A stretch of DNA of 64,000 bases from NCBI GenBank assembly GCA_963774745.1, contig CAVZGE010000008.1, positions 62,001 to 126,000 of the forward strand, written 5' to 3'. The notes under the pieces were generated by a model that saw only the letters and a list, made by a program, of their open reading frames with translations, ran no database searches and had not been told where the DNA came from. Position 1 is the first letter of the stretch. Each line of letters starts with the position of its first letter. The DNA comes from Prado023 sp963774745 (GTDB lineage Bacteria; Actinomycetota; Actinomycetes; S36-B12; CAIYMF01). Shown piece by piece: positions 28,539 through 37,046 of this stretch. Position numbers and translations under genes: made by a program.

Positions 28539-28635
28539 GCCGGGGGTCGCTGGCCCGGGGATGGGCCGAAGGTCCCCTGGGTGACTGCGCGACGGACTCC
28601 GCCGAGCCTGCATGCCGGACCGCGTCGGCTGTGTG

Positions 28636-28649
28636 GGGACCTAAGCCCC
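28636..28649 (+). promoter_or_regulatory. DosR/DevR-like box before the V/A-ATPase operon
   Basis: GGGACCTAAGCCCC matches 12 of 14 positions of the mycobacterial DosR consensus core GGGACTWWAGTCCC, and its two departures are symmetrical. A weak -10-like AAGACT at 28674-28679 would put the box centre about 43 bases before the transcript start, the usual position for DevR activation. A regulator gene is not in the window. Confidence 0.45.
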
Positions 28650-28715
28650 TTACCCCCACCGGCATGGTCGGCCAAGACTTGTCCTGGCGCCCTTCCCTCC
28701 AGGGAGGTGAGCGTG

Positions 28716-29156
28716 ATGGGTGTGCGCGACCTGCTGGAACGGTTCCGGCCGAGCGGCTCGCCCGGGCCCCCGGCGATGTCCGGGGTACCCGCCGACCGCG
28801 TCACCGAGCGTTCCGTGGAGCTGGAGCCCGTGTTCGCGCTCCTGGCCGACGTGCAGGCCGAGGCCGCGCGGATCGGTGCCGATGCCACGCGCGAGGCGCA
28901 GCACCGTCGCGAGCGGGCCGCAGAACAGGCACGCGCGATCCTGGGGGAGGCTCGGCGCCTGTCGGATGCGGAGCGCGCGCGTGCGGCTGCGGCCGCGCAG
29001 GCCGGGGCAGCCGAGCAGGTTGGCACCATCCTCAGTGAGGCGCAGCAGGCGGCCGAGTCCCTGGCCGAGGAGGCCCGCGTGCGCCGGGCCGAACTCGTCG
29101 CTGACGTCCTCCGGCACGCCCGCGAGGAGCTGGTGGCCGTGGGGAGGACGCGATGA
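28716..29156 (+). CDS. ntpF: V/A-type ATPase peripheral-stalk subunit (G/H, NtpF-like)
   Basis: This protein of 146 residues is dominated by an alanine/glutamate/arginine-rich coiled coil (about residues 40-140), the composition of the EG peripheral stalk that holds the A3B3 head to subunit I. Sequence identity in this family is weak, so the call rests on composition, on being first in the operon, and on the partner stalk gene (subunit E) downstream. ATG 28716 follows AGGGAGGTGA. The stop overlaps the next start by 4 bases. Confidence 0.7.
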   Translation: MGVRDLLERFRPSGSPGPPAMSGVPADRVTERSVELEPVFALLADVQAEAARIGADATREAQHRRERAAEQARAILGEARRLSDAERARAAAAAQAGAAEQVGTILSEAQQAAESLAEEARVRRAELVADVLRHAREELVAVGRTR

Positions 29157-30088
29157 GCAACGGCTGGGTGGCTGCCGGGGTGCGTGCGCGGGCGATGTCC
29201 CGTCGGCGGGTGGGCGCCTCCGGGGCACGGGACCTCGCCAGCCGGGCCGGCGTCGCCTCAGCCGTGGCGGCCCTGGCCGAGACGCCCTACGGCCATGACG
29301 TGCACCCGGGCATGGACCTCGCCCAGGCACAGCATGCGGTGGCCGCCACGGTCCTGTGGAACGTGCGCGTCCTGGCCGGCTGGGTGCCGACCGGCTCGGC
29401 GCGCGTCCTGCGGCTCCTGGCGCTCGGATTCGAGGTGGCCAACATCGATGAGCGGATCCGCGAGATCGAGGGCGGCTCTGTCGACCCGCCGTTCCGGTTG
29501 GGGAGCCTGGCCGTCGCCTGGCCCCGGGCTGCACGTGCCGGATCCCTGCCCGGGATCCGACAGGTGCTGGCCAGCTCTGCGTGGGGCGACCCCGGGGCGG
29601 ACACCGCTGCCTCCATCCGGCTGGGCACGCGGCTGTCGTGGGCGGCCAAGGTGTCGGCAGGAGTCCCTGAGGCCCGCGACTGGGCGTCAGGAGCCGCCGC
29701 GCTCCTGGTGGCCCGAGAGGTCCTGGACGGCCGGGGCGATACCACCCCCCACGCCGTGCGTGCCGCGACCCGGATCCTCGGCTCACGGTGGACCAGCGCG
29801 AGCACCCTACGGGCGTTCGCCGTCTCCCTGCCGCCGGGCGCCCGGTGGGCTCTGGACGACGTCGAGGTCCCGGCGGACCTGTGGCACGCGGAGGCCCGGT
29901 GGTGGAGCCGCCTCGGCTCGGACGGGGCCGTCCTGCTGCGGCGCCCCGTCACCACACCAGCCCCGGTGATCGGGGCGGTGGCCCTCCTGGGCGTGGACGC
30001 CTGGCGGGTCCGGGCCGCCCTCGAGGTGGCGGCCCGCGGTGGCTCGGGGGCCGCAGGGGTGCTGGAGGTGTTCGATGCCGTGGCGTGA
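29153..30088 (+). CDS. ntpC: V/A-type ATPase subunit C (d subunit, NtpC)
   Basis: This is a funnel-shaped central-stalk adaptor linking the rotor shaft to the c ring, 311 residues, mostly alpha-helical, close to the usual 320-350. The LWNVRVLAGWVPTG segment and long Arg/Ala helices agree with the family, but conservation is low and the call leans on operon context. ATG 29153 overlaps the preceding stop. Its placement directly before subunit I differs from the Enterococcus order F-I-K-E-C. Confidence 0.72.
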   Translation: MSNGWVAAGVRARAMSRRRVGASGARDLASRAGVASAVAALAETPYGHDVHPGMDLAQAQHAVAATVLWNVRVLAGWVPTGSARVLRLLALGFEVANIDERIREIEGGSVDPPFRLGSLAVAWPRAARAGSLPGIRQVLASSAWGDPGADTAASIRLGTRLSWAAKVSAGVPEARDWASGAAALLVAREVLDGRGDTTPHAVRAATRILGSRWTSASTLRAFAVSLPPGARWALDDVEVPADLWHAEARWWSRLGSDGAVLLRRPVTTPAPVIGAVALLGVDAWRVRAALEVAARGGSGAAGVLEVFDAVA

Positions 30089-31472
30089 GTCGATGGAGCC
30101 GGTCCGGATGCACCGCATCGCCGTGCTGGCGCCCCGCGAGAGCCTGCGCGACGTGCTGGTCGAGATCGCCTGCCTGGGTGTGGCCGAGCTCGAGTCTGCC
30201 AGCGAGTCCGATGTCGGCGAGGCGGCGCGGCTCCTGGCCGAGTCCCCGCACGCCGACGACCTGGAACCGGCACTACAGCGCGGCGCACCCGACCCGCCGG
30301 CGTGGGCCCGGGCGGGTCGCACCGACCTGCTGGCAGGCGAGGCCCAGCTCGAGGCCCGGGCGTCGGCGGGCGTGCCCCGGGACCGGGTCGTCGGGATGCT
30401 CGGATGGGCACCTGCCGCCGAGGTCGCAGCGATCGCCGACGCAGTGGCCCCGCACGGCGGGGCCGTCGTGACCCTGCCCACGCCGCGGGGCATCGATCCA
30501 CCGACGCTGGTGCATGCCGACAGTGGGCTCAACAGGTCGCTGGCGCCCCTGGTGGACACCTACGCGACCGTCCCCTACGCCGATGTCGACCCGACAGTGC
30601 TGGCCGGGCTGGCGTTCATGGTGATGTTCGGGATGATGTTCGCCGACGCCGGCCAGGGCGCCGTGCTGCTGGCCGGGGGGCTGCTGCTGCGGGCAGGGCG
30701 GCTCCCGCGGCTGTCGGGGGTCCGCCGGACCTGGCCGTTCGTGGTCGGCTCGGCGGTCGCGGCCATCTTCTTCGGGGTGCTGTTCGGGGAGTTCTTCGGG
30801 CCCACCGGCGTGATCCCGACCCTGTGGATCAAGCCGCTGGAGGAGCCGATCCTGCTGCTCGAGGTGGCCGTGGGCGTGGGGGCCACCCTGCTGGCCGGGG
30901 CCTATGTGCTGGGGATCGTGAACCGTTGGCGCGAGGGTGGGTGGCGCAACGCCCTGGTGGCCACCTCGGGGGTGGCCGGCGCCGCCCTGTTCCTCGGCCT
31001 CGGCCTGCTCGGCCTCGGGGCGTACGCGGGAGCCTCCTGGCTGGTGGCCGTCGGGGTGGCCGTCGCCGTCGGTGGTCTGGTGCTGGCCTACGTGGGCCTG
31101 CTGGCGGCGTCCGGGGGAGGTGCGGCCGGTGCCACCGAGGCAGGCGTGGAGCTGTTCGACGGGGTGATCCGGCTGGGCACCAACGTCGTGTCGTTCGCGC
31201 GATTGGCGGCGTTCGGCCTGGCCCACGCGGCGCTGCTGGCGATGGTGTGGCAGGGCACGACTGCGCTGTGGGCCGCAGGTGGGCTGATGGTCCTGGCCGC
31301 GGTGGTCGTGTTCGTGCTCGGCAACGTCCTGACCTTCGTCCTGGAGGGCGTCGTGGCCGGCGTCCAGGCGCTGCGCCTGGAGTACTACGAGCTGTTCTCG
31401 CGTGTGTTCGTGTCCGAGGGCCGGGCGTTCCAGCCCTGGTCCATCCCCTGTGCGACGGAGCGTGTCCCGTGA
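30075..31472 (+). CDS. ntpI: V/A-type ATPase subunit I (a subunit, NtpI)
   Basis: This is the membrane stator subunit that forms the ion half-channels with the c ring. It has 465 residues, shorter than the usual 620-660 because the N-terminal cytoplasmic arm (about residues 1-165) is reduced. The C-terminal half has about seven membrane segments. The essential Arg is in NVVSFARLAAFGLAHAALL (about residue 375). ATG 30075 has GGAGG 7 bases upstream and overlaps ntpC by 14 bases; ATG 30093 is an alternative. The stop overlaps ntpK by a GTGA junction. Confidence 0.93.
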   Translation: MPWRESMEPVRMHRIAVLAPRESLRDVLVEIACLGVAELESASESDVGEAARLLAESPHADDLEPALQRGAPDPPAWARAGRTDLLAGEAQLEARASAGVPRDRVVGMLGWAPAAEVAAIADAVAPHGGAVVTLPTPRGIDPPTLVHADSGLNRSLAPLVDTYATVPYADVDPTVLAGLAFMVMFGMMFADAGQGAVLLAGGLLLRAGRLPRLSGVRRTWPFVVGSAVAAIFFGVLFGEFFGPTGVIPTLWIKPLEEPILLLEVAVGVGATLLAGAYVLGIVNRWREGGWRNALVATSGVAGAALFLGLGLLGLGAYAGASWLVAVGVAVAVGGLVLAYVGLLAASGGGAAGATEAGVELFDGVIRLGTNVVSFARLAAFGLAHAALLAMVWQGTTALWAAGGLMVLAAVVVFVLGNVLTFVLEGVVAGVQALRLEYYELFSRVFVSEGRAFQPWSIPCATERVP

Positions 31473-31900
31473 CTGTCTGGTTGATCTGCCTTCCCGTGCT
31501 CGTCGTCGTCGCCCTGGCCACGCGCGTGGCCCTGCGGACCCGCTCGGGCGCCGCGATGCGGGTCCTGCTGGGCGTGAACGCAGTGCTGGCCGTCGCCGGG
31601 GCCGTGGTGCTGGCCGCGGCCGCCAACGCGGGCTCGGCGTCCGCGCAGGTGGCGGGCGTGGTCGCCGAGGAGGCCACCACGACCTCGTCGAGCTGGGCCG
31701 CGCTGCTCGGCGCATCCATCGCCGTCGCAGGCTCGTCGATCGGGGCGGCGATCGCTGTTGCCTACACCGGGGCGGCGGCCCTGGCCACCCTCAGCGAGCG
31801 CCCGGAGCTCTTCGGTCGGGCCATGGTGATCGTCGGACTGGCTGAGGGGATCGCCATCTACGGGCTGATCATCGCCATCATCCTGATCGGCAGTGCCTGA
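31469..31900 (+). CDS. ntpK: V/A-type ATPase proteolipid subunit K (c ring)
   Basis: This very hydrophobic protein of 143 residues has four membrane segments and begins at GTG 31469, overlapping the ntpI stop. The second hairpin is a canonical c subunit: a Gly/Ala-rich helix (GASIAVAGSSIGAAIAVAYTG), the polar loop SERPELFGRA, and the ion-binding Glu in GLAEGIAIYG (about residue 124). The first hairpin has no matching acidic residue. The Gln that helps bind sodium in NtpK of Enterococcus is not seen, so proton coupling is more likely; this is inferred. Confidence 0.93.
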   Translation: MTVWLICLPVLVVVALATRVALRTRSGAAMRVLLGVNAVLAVAGAVVLAAAANAGSASAQVAGVVAEEATTTSSSWAALLGASIAVAGSSIGAAIAVAYTGAAALATLSERPELFGRAMVIVGLAEGIAIYGLIIAIILIGSA

Positions 31901-31901
31901 C

Positions 31902-32114
31902 ATGGGCCGCGTGGTCGCGATCGGGAAGGCCGTGCGCGTGCAGGGCCTGTCCCTGGCCGGGGTGCTGGTGCTGCCCGGCGAGGACGCGACGCAGGTGCGG
32001 CACAGCTGGGCGGCCCTTCCCGAGGATGCGGAGGTGGTCATCCTGACCCCGGAGGCCTCAGCCGCCCTTGAGCTGGATCGGCTCGGGCCCCTGACCGTGG
32101 TGATGCCGGGATGA
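31902..32114 (+). CDS. ntpG: V/A-type ATPase subunit F (NtpG-like, short)
   Basis: This is the small rotor subunit that regulates coupling. It has only 70 residues, whereas about 100 is usual; the core pattern AIGKAVRVQGLSLAGV followed by DAEVVILTPEAS matches the Rossmann-like part, so the C-terminal regulatory helix appears to be missing or replaced. ATG 31902 lies one base after the ntpK stop; GTG 31893 is an overlapping alternative. The stop overlaps ntpE by 4 bases. Confidence 0.72.
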   Translation: MGRVVAIGKAVRVQGLSLAGVLVLPGEDATQVRHSWAALPEDAEVVILTPEASAALELDRLGPLTVVMPG

Positions 32115-32632
32115 CCCCCGGGGCCGCGGTGGCGGCCGACTCCCTGGCGCCGCTGGCTGCGGCGCTGCGGGACCGTGCCCGCGCCGCGGCCGCGGAGCTC
32201 CTGGCCCGGGCGGACGCCGACGCCCAGGGGGTGCTGGCCGCCGCCCAGCGGGAGGCCGACGCCCTGCTCGCCGAGGCCCGGGCGAAGGGCACGGCGGACG
32301 GTGCGGCGGTCCTGGCGGCGCAGCGCGCCGGGGCTCAGCGGCAGGCCCACGGCGTCCTGCTCGCGGCTCAGCTGGCCGCCCTGGACGACCTGCGAGGGGC
32401 CGCCCGCGAGGCCGTGAGCGCACTTCGCGATGACCCGCAGTGGCCGGACATGCTCGAGGTCCTGCGTGCCCGGGCGCGCGAGGTCCTGGGGGCCGATGCT
32501 GAGATCACCGAGCTCGAGGGTGGCGGGATCGTGGCCGAGTCCGGCCACCGCCGGGTGGAGTACTCATTGACGGAGCTGGCCGAGACCTTGGTGGACCAGG
32601 CGATCGCGCGCGCGGATCCGTGGTCCCGATGA
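32111..32632 (+). CDS. ntpE: V/A-type ATPase peripheral-stalk subunit E
   Basis: This protein of 173 residues has an Ala/Arg/Glu coiled coil at the N-terminus (about residues 10-85) and a compact C-terminal domain ending VEYSLTELAETLVDQA. The latter matches the conserved E-subunit tail (DNSLEARLEEL-type pattern) that binds the B subunit. It pairs with the NtpF-like protein as the EG stalk. Both ends overlap the neighbouring genes by ATGA junctions. Confidence 0.82.
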   Translation: MTPGAAVAADSLAPLAAALRDRARAAAAELLARADADAQGVLAAAQREADALLAEARAKGTADGAAVLAAQRAGAQRQAHGVLLAAQLAALDDLRGAAREAVSALRDDPQWPDMLEVLRARAREVLGADAEITELEGGGIVAESGHRRVEYSLTELAETLVDQAIARADPWSR

Positions 32633-34389
32633 CCAGTCGTGCGCTCGGTGACGACGTCCCTGCCGGCAGGGTGGTCCGGGTCAGTGGCCCCCTGGTGGAG
32701 GTGGAGGGCCTCGACGACGTGGCGATGGCCGACATGGTGCGGCTCGGCCCGCGGCTGCTCCCCGGCGAGCTGGTCGCCCTGGCCGACGGGGTGGCCACGG
32801 TGCAGGCCTACGAGTACTCCGGGGGCCTGACGCCCGGGGATCCGGTCCGACCGGTCGGCGAGCCGCTGTCGGCCTGGCTGGGCCCCGGGCTGCTCGGTGG
32901 CATGTTCGACGGACTCCTTCGCCCACTGCTCGGAGCCGACACGTGGCTGCACCCCGGTGGTCCGCTCACGCCGGACACCCGCGTCTGGGCGTTCGAGCCG
33001 CAGGCCGCGGTCGGCGACGAGCTGGCGCCCGGCGCAACCCTGGGCGTGGTCCATGCGGGGGGTCCGCTCGTGCTGCGTGTCCTCGTGCCGCCGCGGGCTG
33101 GCGGCCGGGTCGAGCGGCTCGTCGAGCCGGGCGACTACCCGGCAGAGACCACGCTGGCCGTCGTCGGCGGGATCGAGGTCCGGATGGGGCAGCGGTGGCC
33201 GGTGCGCCGGGCCCGCCCGCACCGCGGCCGGATCGACACCGGGGAGCCGCTGGTCACCGGTCAGCGAGTCCTGGACCTGCTCTACCCGATCGCGCTGGGC
33301 AGCAGCGCCGGTGTGCCCGGCGGGTTCGGGACGGGCAAGACCGTCCTGCTCCAGCAGGTCGCCAAGTGGTGCACCGCGGATGTGATCGTGTACGTCGGAT
33401 GCGGTGAGCGCGGCAACGAGATGGCCGACGTGGTGGCCGAGCTGGCGGACCTGGTCGACCCCCGGACCGGGGGACGGCTGGCCCAGCGGACCGTCGTCAT
33501 CGCCAACACGTCCAACATGCCGATGATGGCCCGGGAGGCCAGCGTGTACACCGGCATGACCGTCGCGGAGTACTTCCGTGACATGGGCCTGCACGCCGTG
33601 GTGATCGCCGACTCCACGTCGCGGTGGGCTGAGGCGCTGCGGGAGTTCGCCTCCCGGTCCGGCGCCCTGCCCGCCGAGGAGGGGTACCCAGCCAGCCTCG
33701 CGTCCTCGCTGGCCGCCTTCTACGAGCGTGCCGGCCAGGTCGACACCCTCGGCGGGCTGCGTGGCTCGGTGACGGTGATCGGGGCGGTCTCCCCGCCCGG
33801 CGGGGACGTCACCGAGCCGGTCAGCGCCAACACGGAGCGGTTCGTGCGCAGCCTCTGGTCGCTGGATCGTGACCTGGCCTACGCCCGGCACTACCCCGCT
33901 GTGTCCTGGGGGACGTCGTTCTCCCGCGATGCGGTCCGGGTCGGCGCGTGGCACGCAGCTCGCGGGGACCCGCAGTGGGCCCATCGCCGCGGCCGGGTGC
34001 TGTCGCTGGTGGCCGAGGCCGACCGGCTCGCCGCCCTGGCCGACCTGGTGGGCGTCGGATCGCTGCCCGGGCCCGAGCGGGTGGTCCTGCTCACCGGCCG
34101 GCTGCTGCGCGAGGCGGTCCTGCAGCAGAGCGCCCTGTCGGCCAACGACGCTGCGTGCTCCCCGGTGAAGTCCGCAGCACTGGTGGACGCGGTCCTGGCG
34201 GTGCACGACCGGTGCCTGGCCCTGCTCCGTGCCGGGGCCCTGGCCTCGCTGATCGAGGAGGTCGACTGGGGCCCCCTGGTCCGTGCTCGCGACGAGACCG
34301 GCCCCGAGGACGCCGACGGCGTCGGGGTCCGCCTCGCCACGGTGGTGGCCGATCTGGACGCCCTGGTGCCGGAGGGGTGGGCGCAATGA
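32629..34389 (+). CDS. ntpA: V/A-type ATPase catalytic subunit A
   Basis: This is the catalytic nucleotide-binding subunit of the A3B3 head, 586 residues, normal length. The P-loop GGFGTGKTV lies at about residues 232-240, and the catalytic Glu in YVGCGERGNEM near 260. The V-type non-homologous insertion lies before the P-loop. The adenine-binding region EGYPASLASSLAAFYERAG is near 355. It hydrolyses or makes ATP coupled to ion movement through I and K. ATG 32629 overlaps the ntpE stop, and the stop overlaps ntpB. Confidence 0.97.
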   Translation: MTSRALGDDVPAGRVVRVSGPLVEVEGLDDVAMADMVRLGPRLLPGELVALADGVATVQAYEYSGGLTPGDPVRPVGEPLSAWLGPGLLGGMFDGLLRPLLGADTWLHPGGPLTPDTRVWAFEPQAAVGDELAPGATLGVVHAGGPLVLRVLVPPRAGGRVERLVEPGDYPAETTLAVVGGIEVRMGQRWPVRRARPHRGRIDTGEPLVTGQRVLDLLYPIALGSSAGVPGGFGTGKTVLLQQVAKWCTADVIVYVGCGERGNEMADVVAELADLVDPRTGGRLAQRTVVIANTSNMPMMAREASVYTGMTVAEYFRDMGLHAVVIADSTSRWAEALREFASRSGALPAEEGYPASLASSLAAFYERAGQVDTLGGLRGSVTVIGAVSPPGGDVTEPVSANTERFVRSLWSLDRDLAYARHYPAVSWGTSFSRDAVRVGAWHAARGDPQWAHRRGRVLSLVAEADRLAALADLVGVGSLPGPERVVLLTGRLLREAVLQQSALSANDAACSPVKSAALVDAVLAVHDRCLALLRAGALASLIEEVDWGPLVRARDETGPEDADGVGVRLATVVADLDALVPEGWAQ

Positions 34390-35786
34390 CCCGCTGGGGC
34401 GTTGTCGAGTACACCTCGGTCCGGGCCCTGCGCGGCCCGCTGATGGTCGTCCAGGGCGTCCACGGGGTGGGCTGGGACGAGTACGTCACCCTGCAGCTCG
34501 ACGACGGCCAGCAGCGCCACGGGGTGGTGCTTGAGGTTGACCGCGATCTCGCCATCGTCCAGGTCCTCGAGGGCACCACTGGGATCAGCCCGCAACGCGC
34601 CCGGGTGCGCTTCAGCGGTGCGCCCCTGCAGGTGCCGGTCGGCCAGGGGTGGCTGGGGCGGGTGTGCAACGGCCGCGGCGCGCCGCTGGACGGCGGACCG
34701 CCGGTCCGGGGGAGCCGCCGTGCCCCCACGACCGGTGCGCCGTTGAACCCGCTGATGCGTGAGCCGCCGGCCGATGCGGTCCTCACCGGCATCTCGGCCA
34801 TCGACGGGCTGGCCACCCTGGTGCGTGGCCAGAAGCTGCCGATCTTCTCGGTGGCCGGCCTGCCGCACCTGGAGCTGGCCACCCAGATCGCCGCCCAGTC
34901 CAGCGCGGGCGGGGAGCCGTTCTGCGTGGTGTTCGCGGGCATGGGGCTGACGCACGCCGACGCCGCCGCCGTTCGCGACGGCCTGGACGAGCGCTCCCGG
35001 GCCGGGGAGCTCGTGCTGCTGCTCAACACCGCCGACGACCCGGTCATCGAGCGGATCCTCACCCCACGGATCGCCCTGACCGTGGCTGAGGACCTGGCGT
35101 TCACGCACGGGCGGCACGTGCTGGTCGTGATGGGCGACATGACCAGCTACGGCGAGGCGCTGCGGGAGGTGTCGGCTGCCCGCGGGGAGATCCCGGCCCG
35201 CCGCGCCTATCCCGGCTACCTCTACAGCGACCTCGCCTCGCTGTACGAGCGCTGCGGACGCGTGCGCGGACTGCCCGGCTCGGTGACTGTGATCCCGGTG
35301 CTCAGCATGCCCGCAGGTGACATCACCCATCCGATCCCTGACCTCACCGGGTACATCACCGAGGGCCAACTGGTCCTCTCGGCGGACCTGCACGCGCGCG
35401 GGGTCTACCCGCCGATGGACCCGCTGCAGTCGCTGTCCCGGTTGATGCGCAAGGGGGCCGGGCCGGGCCGCACCCGCGAGGACCACCTCGATGTCGCCGC
35501 CCAGCTGCTCGCCGCCCTGGCCAGGGCCCGGCAGGTCCGCGAGCTGGCCGACCTGGTCGGCCCGGAGACCCTCAGCGGGACCGACCGGGACTACCTGGCC
35601 TACGAGGCGGCTTTCGTCGAGCACCTGCTCGACCAGGGCCACGCCGAGGACCGACCCCTGGAGCGAACGCTGGCCCTGGCGTGGGAGGTCCTCGGCGAGC
35701 TGCCTCGCCGCGAGCTGACCATGCTGCCCCGCGCCATGGTCGACGAGTACGGGTCCCGGGGCGGCGCCGGCGGGAGGGGACGCTGA
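34386..35786 (+). CDS. ntpB: V/A-type ATPase regulatory subunit B
   Basis: This is the non-catalytic subunit of the A3B3 head, 466 residues. As in other B subunits there is no Walker A motif; the corresponding site reads FSVAGLPHLELATQIA (about residues 154-169). MGDMTSYGEALREVS (about 249) and GYLYSDLASLYERCGR (about 277) are strongly conserved family blocks. It has ATGA overlaps at both ends of the gene. It shapes the catalytic interface with subunit A. Confidence 0.97.
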   Translation: MTRWGVVEYTSVRALRGPLMVVQGVHGVGWDEYVTLQLDDGQQRHGVVLEVDRDLAIVQVLEGTTGISPQRARVRFSGAPLQVPVGQGWLGRVCNGRGAPLDGGPPVRGSRRAPTTGAPLNPLMREPPADAVLTGISAIDGLATLVRGQKLPIFSVAGLPHLELATQIAAQSSAGGEPFCVVFAGMGLTHADAAAVRDGLDERSRAGELVLLLNTADDPVIERILTPRIALTVAEDLAFTHGRHVLVVMGDMTSYGEALREVSAARGEIPARRAYPGYLYSDLASLYERCGRVRGLPGSVTVIPVLSMPAGDITHPIPDLTGYITEGQLVLSADLHARGVYPPMDPLQSLSRLMRKGAGPGRTREDHLDVAAQLLAALARARQVRELADLVGPETLSGTDRDYLAYEAAFVEHLLDQGHAEDRPLERTLALAWEVLGELPRRELTMLPRAMVDEYGSRGGAGGRGR

Positions 35787-36421
35787 TGGGCACCACGATG
35801 CGCGGCCTGCCGCCCGGTCGTGCCGGGCTGACCTGGCTCGCCCGCAGGAGTGCCGTCGCGACCCGCGGCGCCGACCTGCTCGAACGCAAGCTGCGGATCC
35901 TGCTGGCCGAGGAGAAGGACTACGCCCTGCTGGAGCAGCGCACCCAGCAGGAGTGGGCCCGGGCGGTTGACGAGCTCGACCTCTGGATGCTGCGCTCAGC
36001 GCTGATCAGCGGACAGCGCGCCGTGCGGCTGGCTGGTGACGGGGCCCAGTGCGAGGTCGAGGTCACCTGGCAGCTGACGATGGGGGTGCGCTACCCGACC
36101 TCGGCGACCTGCCGCATCCCCGAGCTCCCCGACAGCGGGTTCACCCCGGACAACGCGGCCCTGCGCGAGGCCGTCCCGGTGGCGCAGCGCGCGGTGCTGG
36201 CAGGGGTCGACCACGCTGTCGCCAGCGCCGCGCACTCCGCGGTCGTGGCCGAGATCACCACCACCCGGCGCCAGCTGCGCGCACTGCGGGAGCGGTGGAT
36301 CCCACGGCTGCAGTCCGCCCACCGCAGCCTCCTGGTCGCGCTGGACGACCAGGAGCACGACGAGCACGTTCGGCTGCGCTGGGCTGCCGACCCGACCCGA
36401 TCCGAGAGGGTCCGACCATGA
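35786..36421 (+). CDS. ntpD: V/A-type ATPase central-shaft subunit D
   Basis: This is the rotating central shaft, 211 residues, with two long antiparallel helices. The N-terminal LPPGRAGLTWLARRSAVATRG and LLERKLRILLAEE segments match the conserved D-subunit start (RxxLLxLKxRLxxAxRGxxLLKxKRD type). The C-terminal helix ITTTRRQLRALRERWIPRL is also typical. It begins at ATG 35786 overlapping the ntpB stop, and its own stop overlaps the universal stress protein start, showing that gene is part of the operon. Confidence 0.92.
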   Translation: MGTTMRGLPPGRAGLTWLARRSAVATRGADLLERKLRILLAEEKDYALLEQRTQQEWARAVDELDLWMLRSALISGQRAVRLAGDGAQCEVEVTWQLTMGVRYPTSATCRIPELPDSGFTPDNAALREAVPVAQRAVLAGVDHAVASAAHSAVVAEITTTRRQLRALRERWIPRLQSAHRSLLVALDDQEHDEHVRLRWAADPTRSERVRP

Positions 36422-36846
36422 TCCGCATCCTGCTGGCAGTCAACGACTCACCTGCCGGCCTGGCGGCCGCCCGGACCGCGATCTGGATGGCTCAGCAGGC
36501 GGCCGGCCAGATCCGCGCCGTGAACGTGGTGTACGAGCCCGGGGCCGGGCGAGCTCAGCGGGGTGCGCGGGCCGGCGACGAGGACTGCCGTCAAGAAGCC
36601 GTCGCGCCCGTCCTGAGGTACGTCACCCGGCTGGCCGAGCGCGCCGGTGTCGGCCTGGACACCCGGACGATCCACGGGCAACCTGCCCGGTCGATCCTCG
36701 AGCAGGCGTCCTCCTGGAACGCCGATGTGATCGTGCTCGGGCGCTCCGGAGTCCGGCACGTGGGCCAGCCGTTCGTCGGCTCCTCGGTGCTCAACGTCCT
36801 GGAGTTCGCCGAGGTCCCGGTCGTCGTCGTCCCCGCCGCTGCCTGA
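36418..36846 (+). CDS. Universal stress protein (UspA family)
   Basis: This protein of 142 residues has the single Usp alpha/beta domain. The opening IRILLAVNDSPAGLAAA and the closing ATP-binding loop GRSGVRHVGQPFVGSSVLNVLE (G-2x-G-9x-G-S type) indicate the nucleotide-binding subclass. The ATG overlaps the ntpD stop by 4 bases, so it is translated with the V/A-ATPase, an unusual linkage that suggests the operon is a stress response. In mycobacteria such proteins are hallmark members of the DosR regulon, in line with the DosR-like box upstream. Confidence 0.92.
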   Translation: MIRILLAVNDSPAGLAAARTAIWMAQQAAGQIRAVNVVYEPGAGRAQRGARAGDEDCRQEAVAPVLRYVTRLAERAGVGLDTRTIHGQPARSILEQASSWNADVIVLGRSGVRHVGQPFVGSSVLNVLEFAEVPVVVVPAAA

Positions 36847-36911
36847 TCGGGACCAGATCGATCCCCGGGTACCCGATTGGCCTTACCGCGGGCCGGTGCG
36901 GCACGATTGCT

Positions 36912-36923
36912 CAATGCGCATTG
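36912..36923. promoter_or_regulatory. Palindrome CAATGCGCATTG upstream of arsC
   Basis: This perfect 12-base palindrome is nested within GCTCAA...TTGAGC arms (36910-36935), 124 bases before the arsC start. The decamer TTGCTCAATG at 36908-36917 recurs on the minus strand at the start of the ArsR-ArsC fusion gene (38177-38168). This points to one ArsR-type protein binding both sites. Confidence 0.5.
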
Positions 36924-37046
36924 TGATTGTTGAGCTGACCCGCCGCCCAGCTCGTGGGGGCGGCGATCGGCCCCGCGCACGTCCGCACCTGACGATCCGC
37001 CACACTCCATCCCAGACGCCCCACCGATCCTGACCTGGAGGAATCC

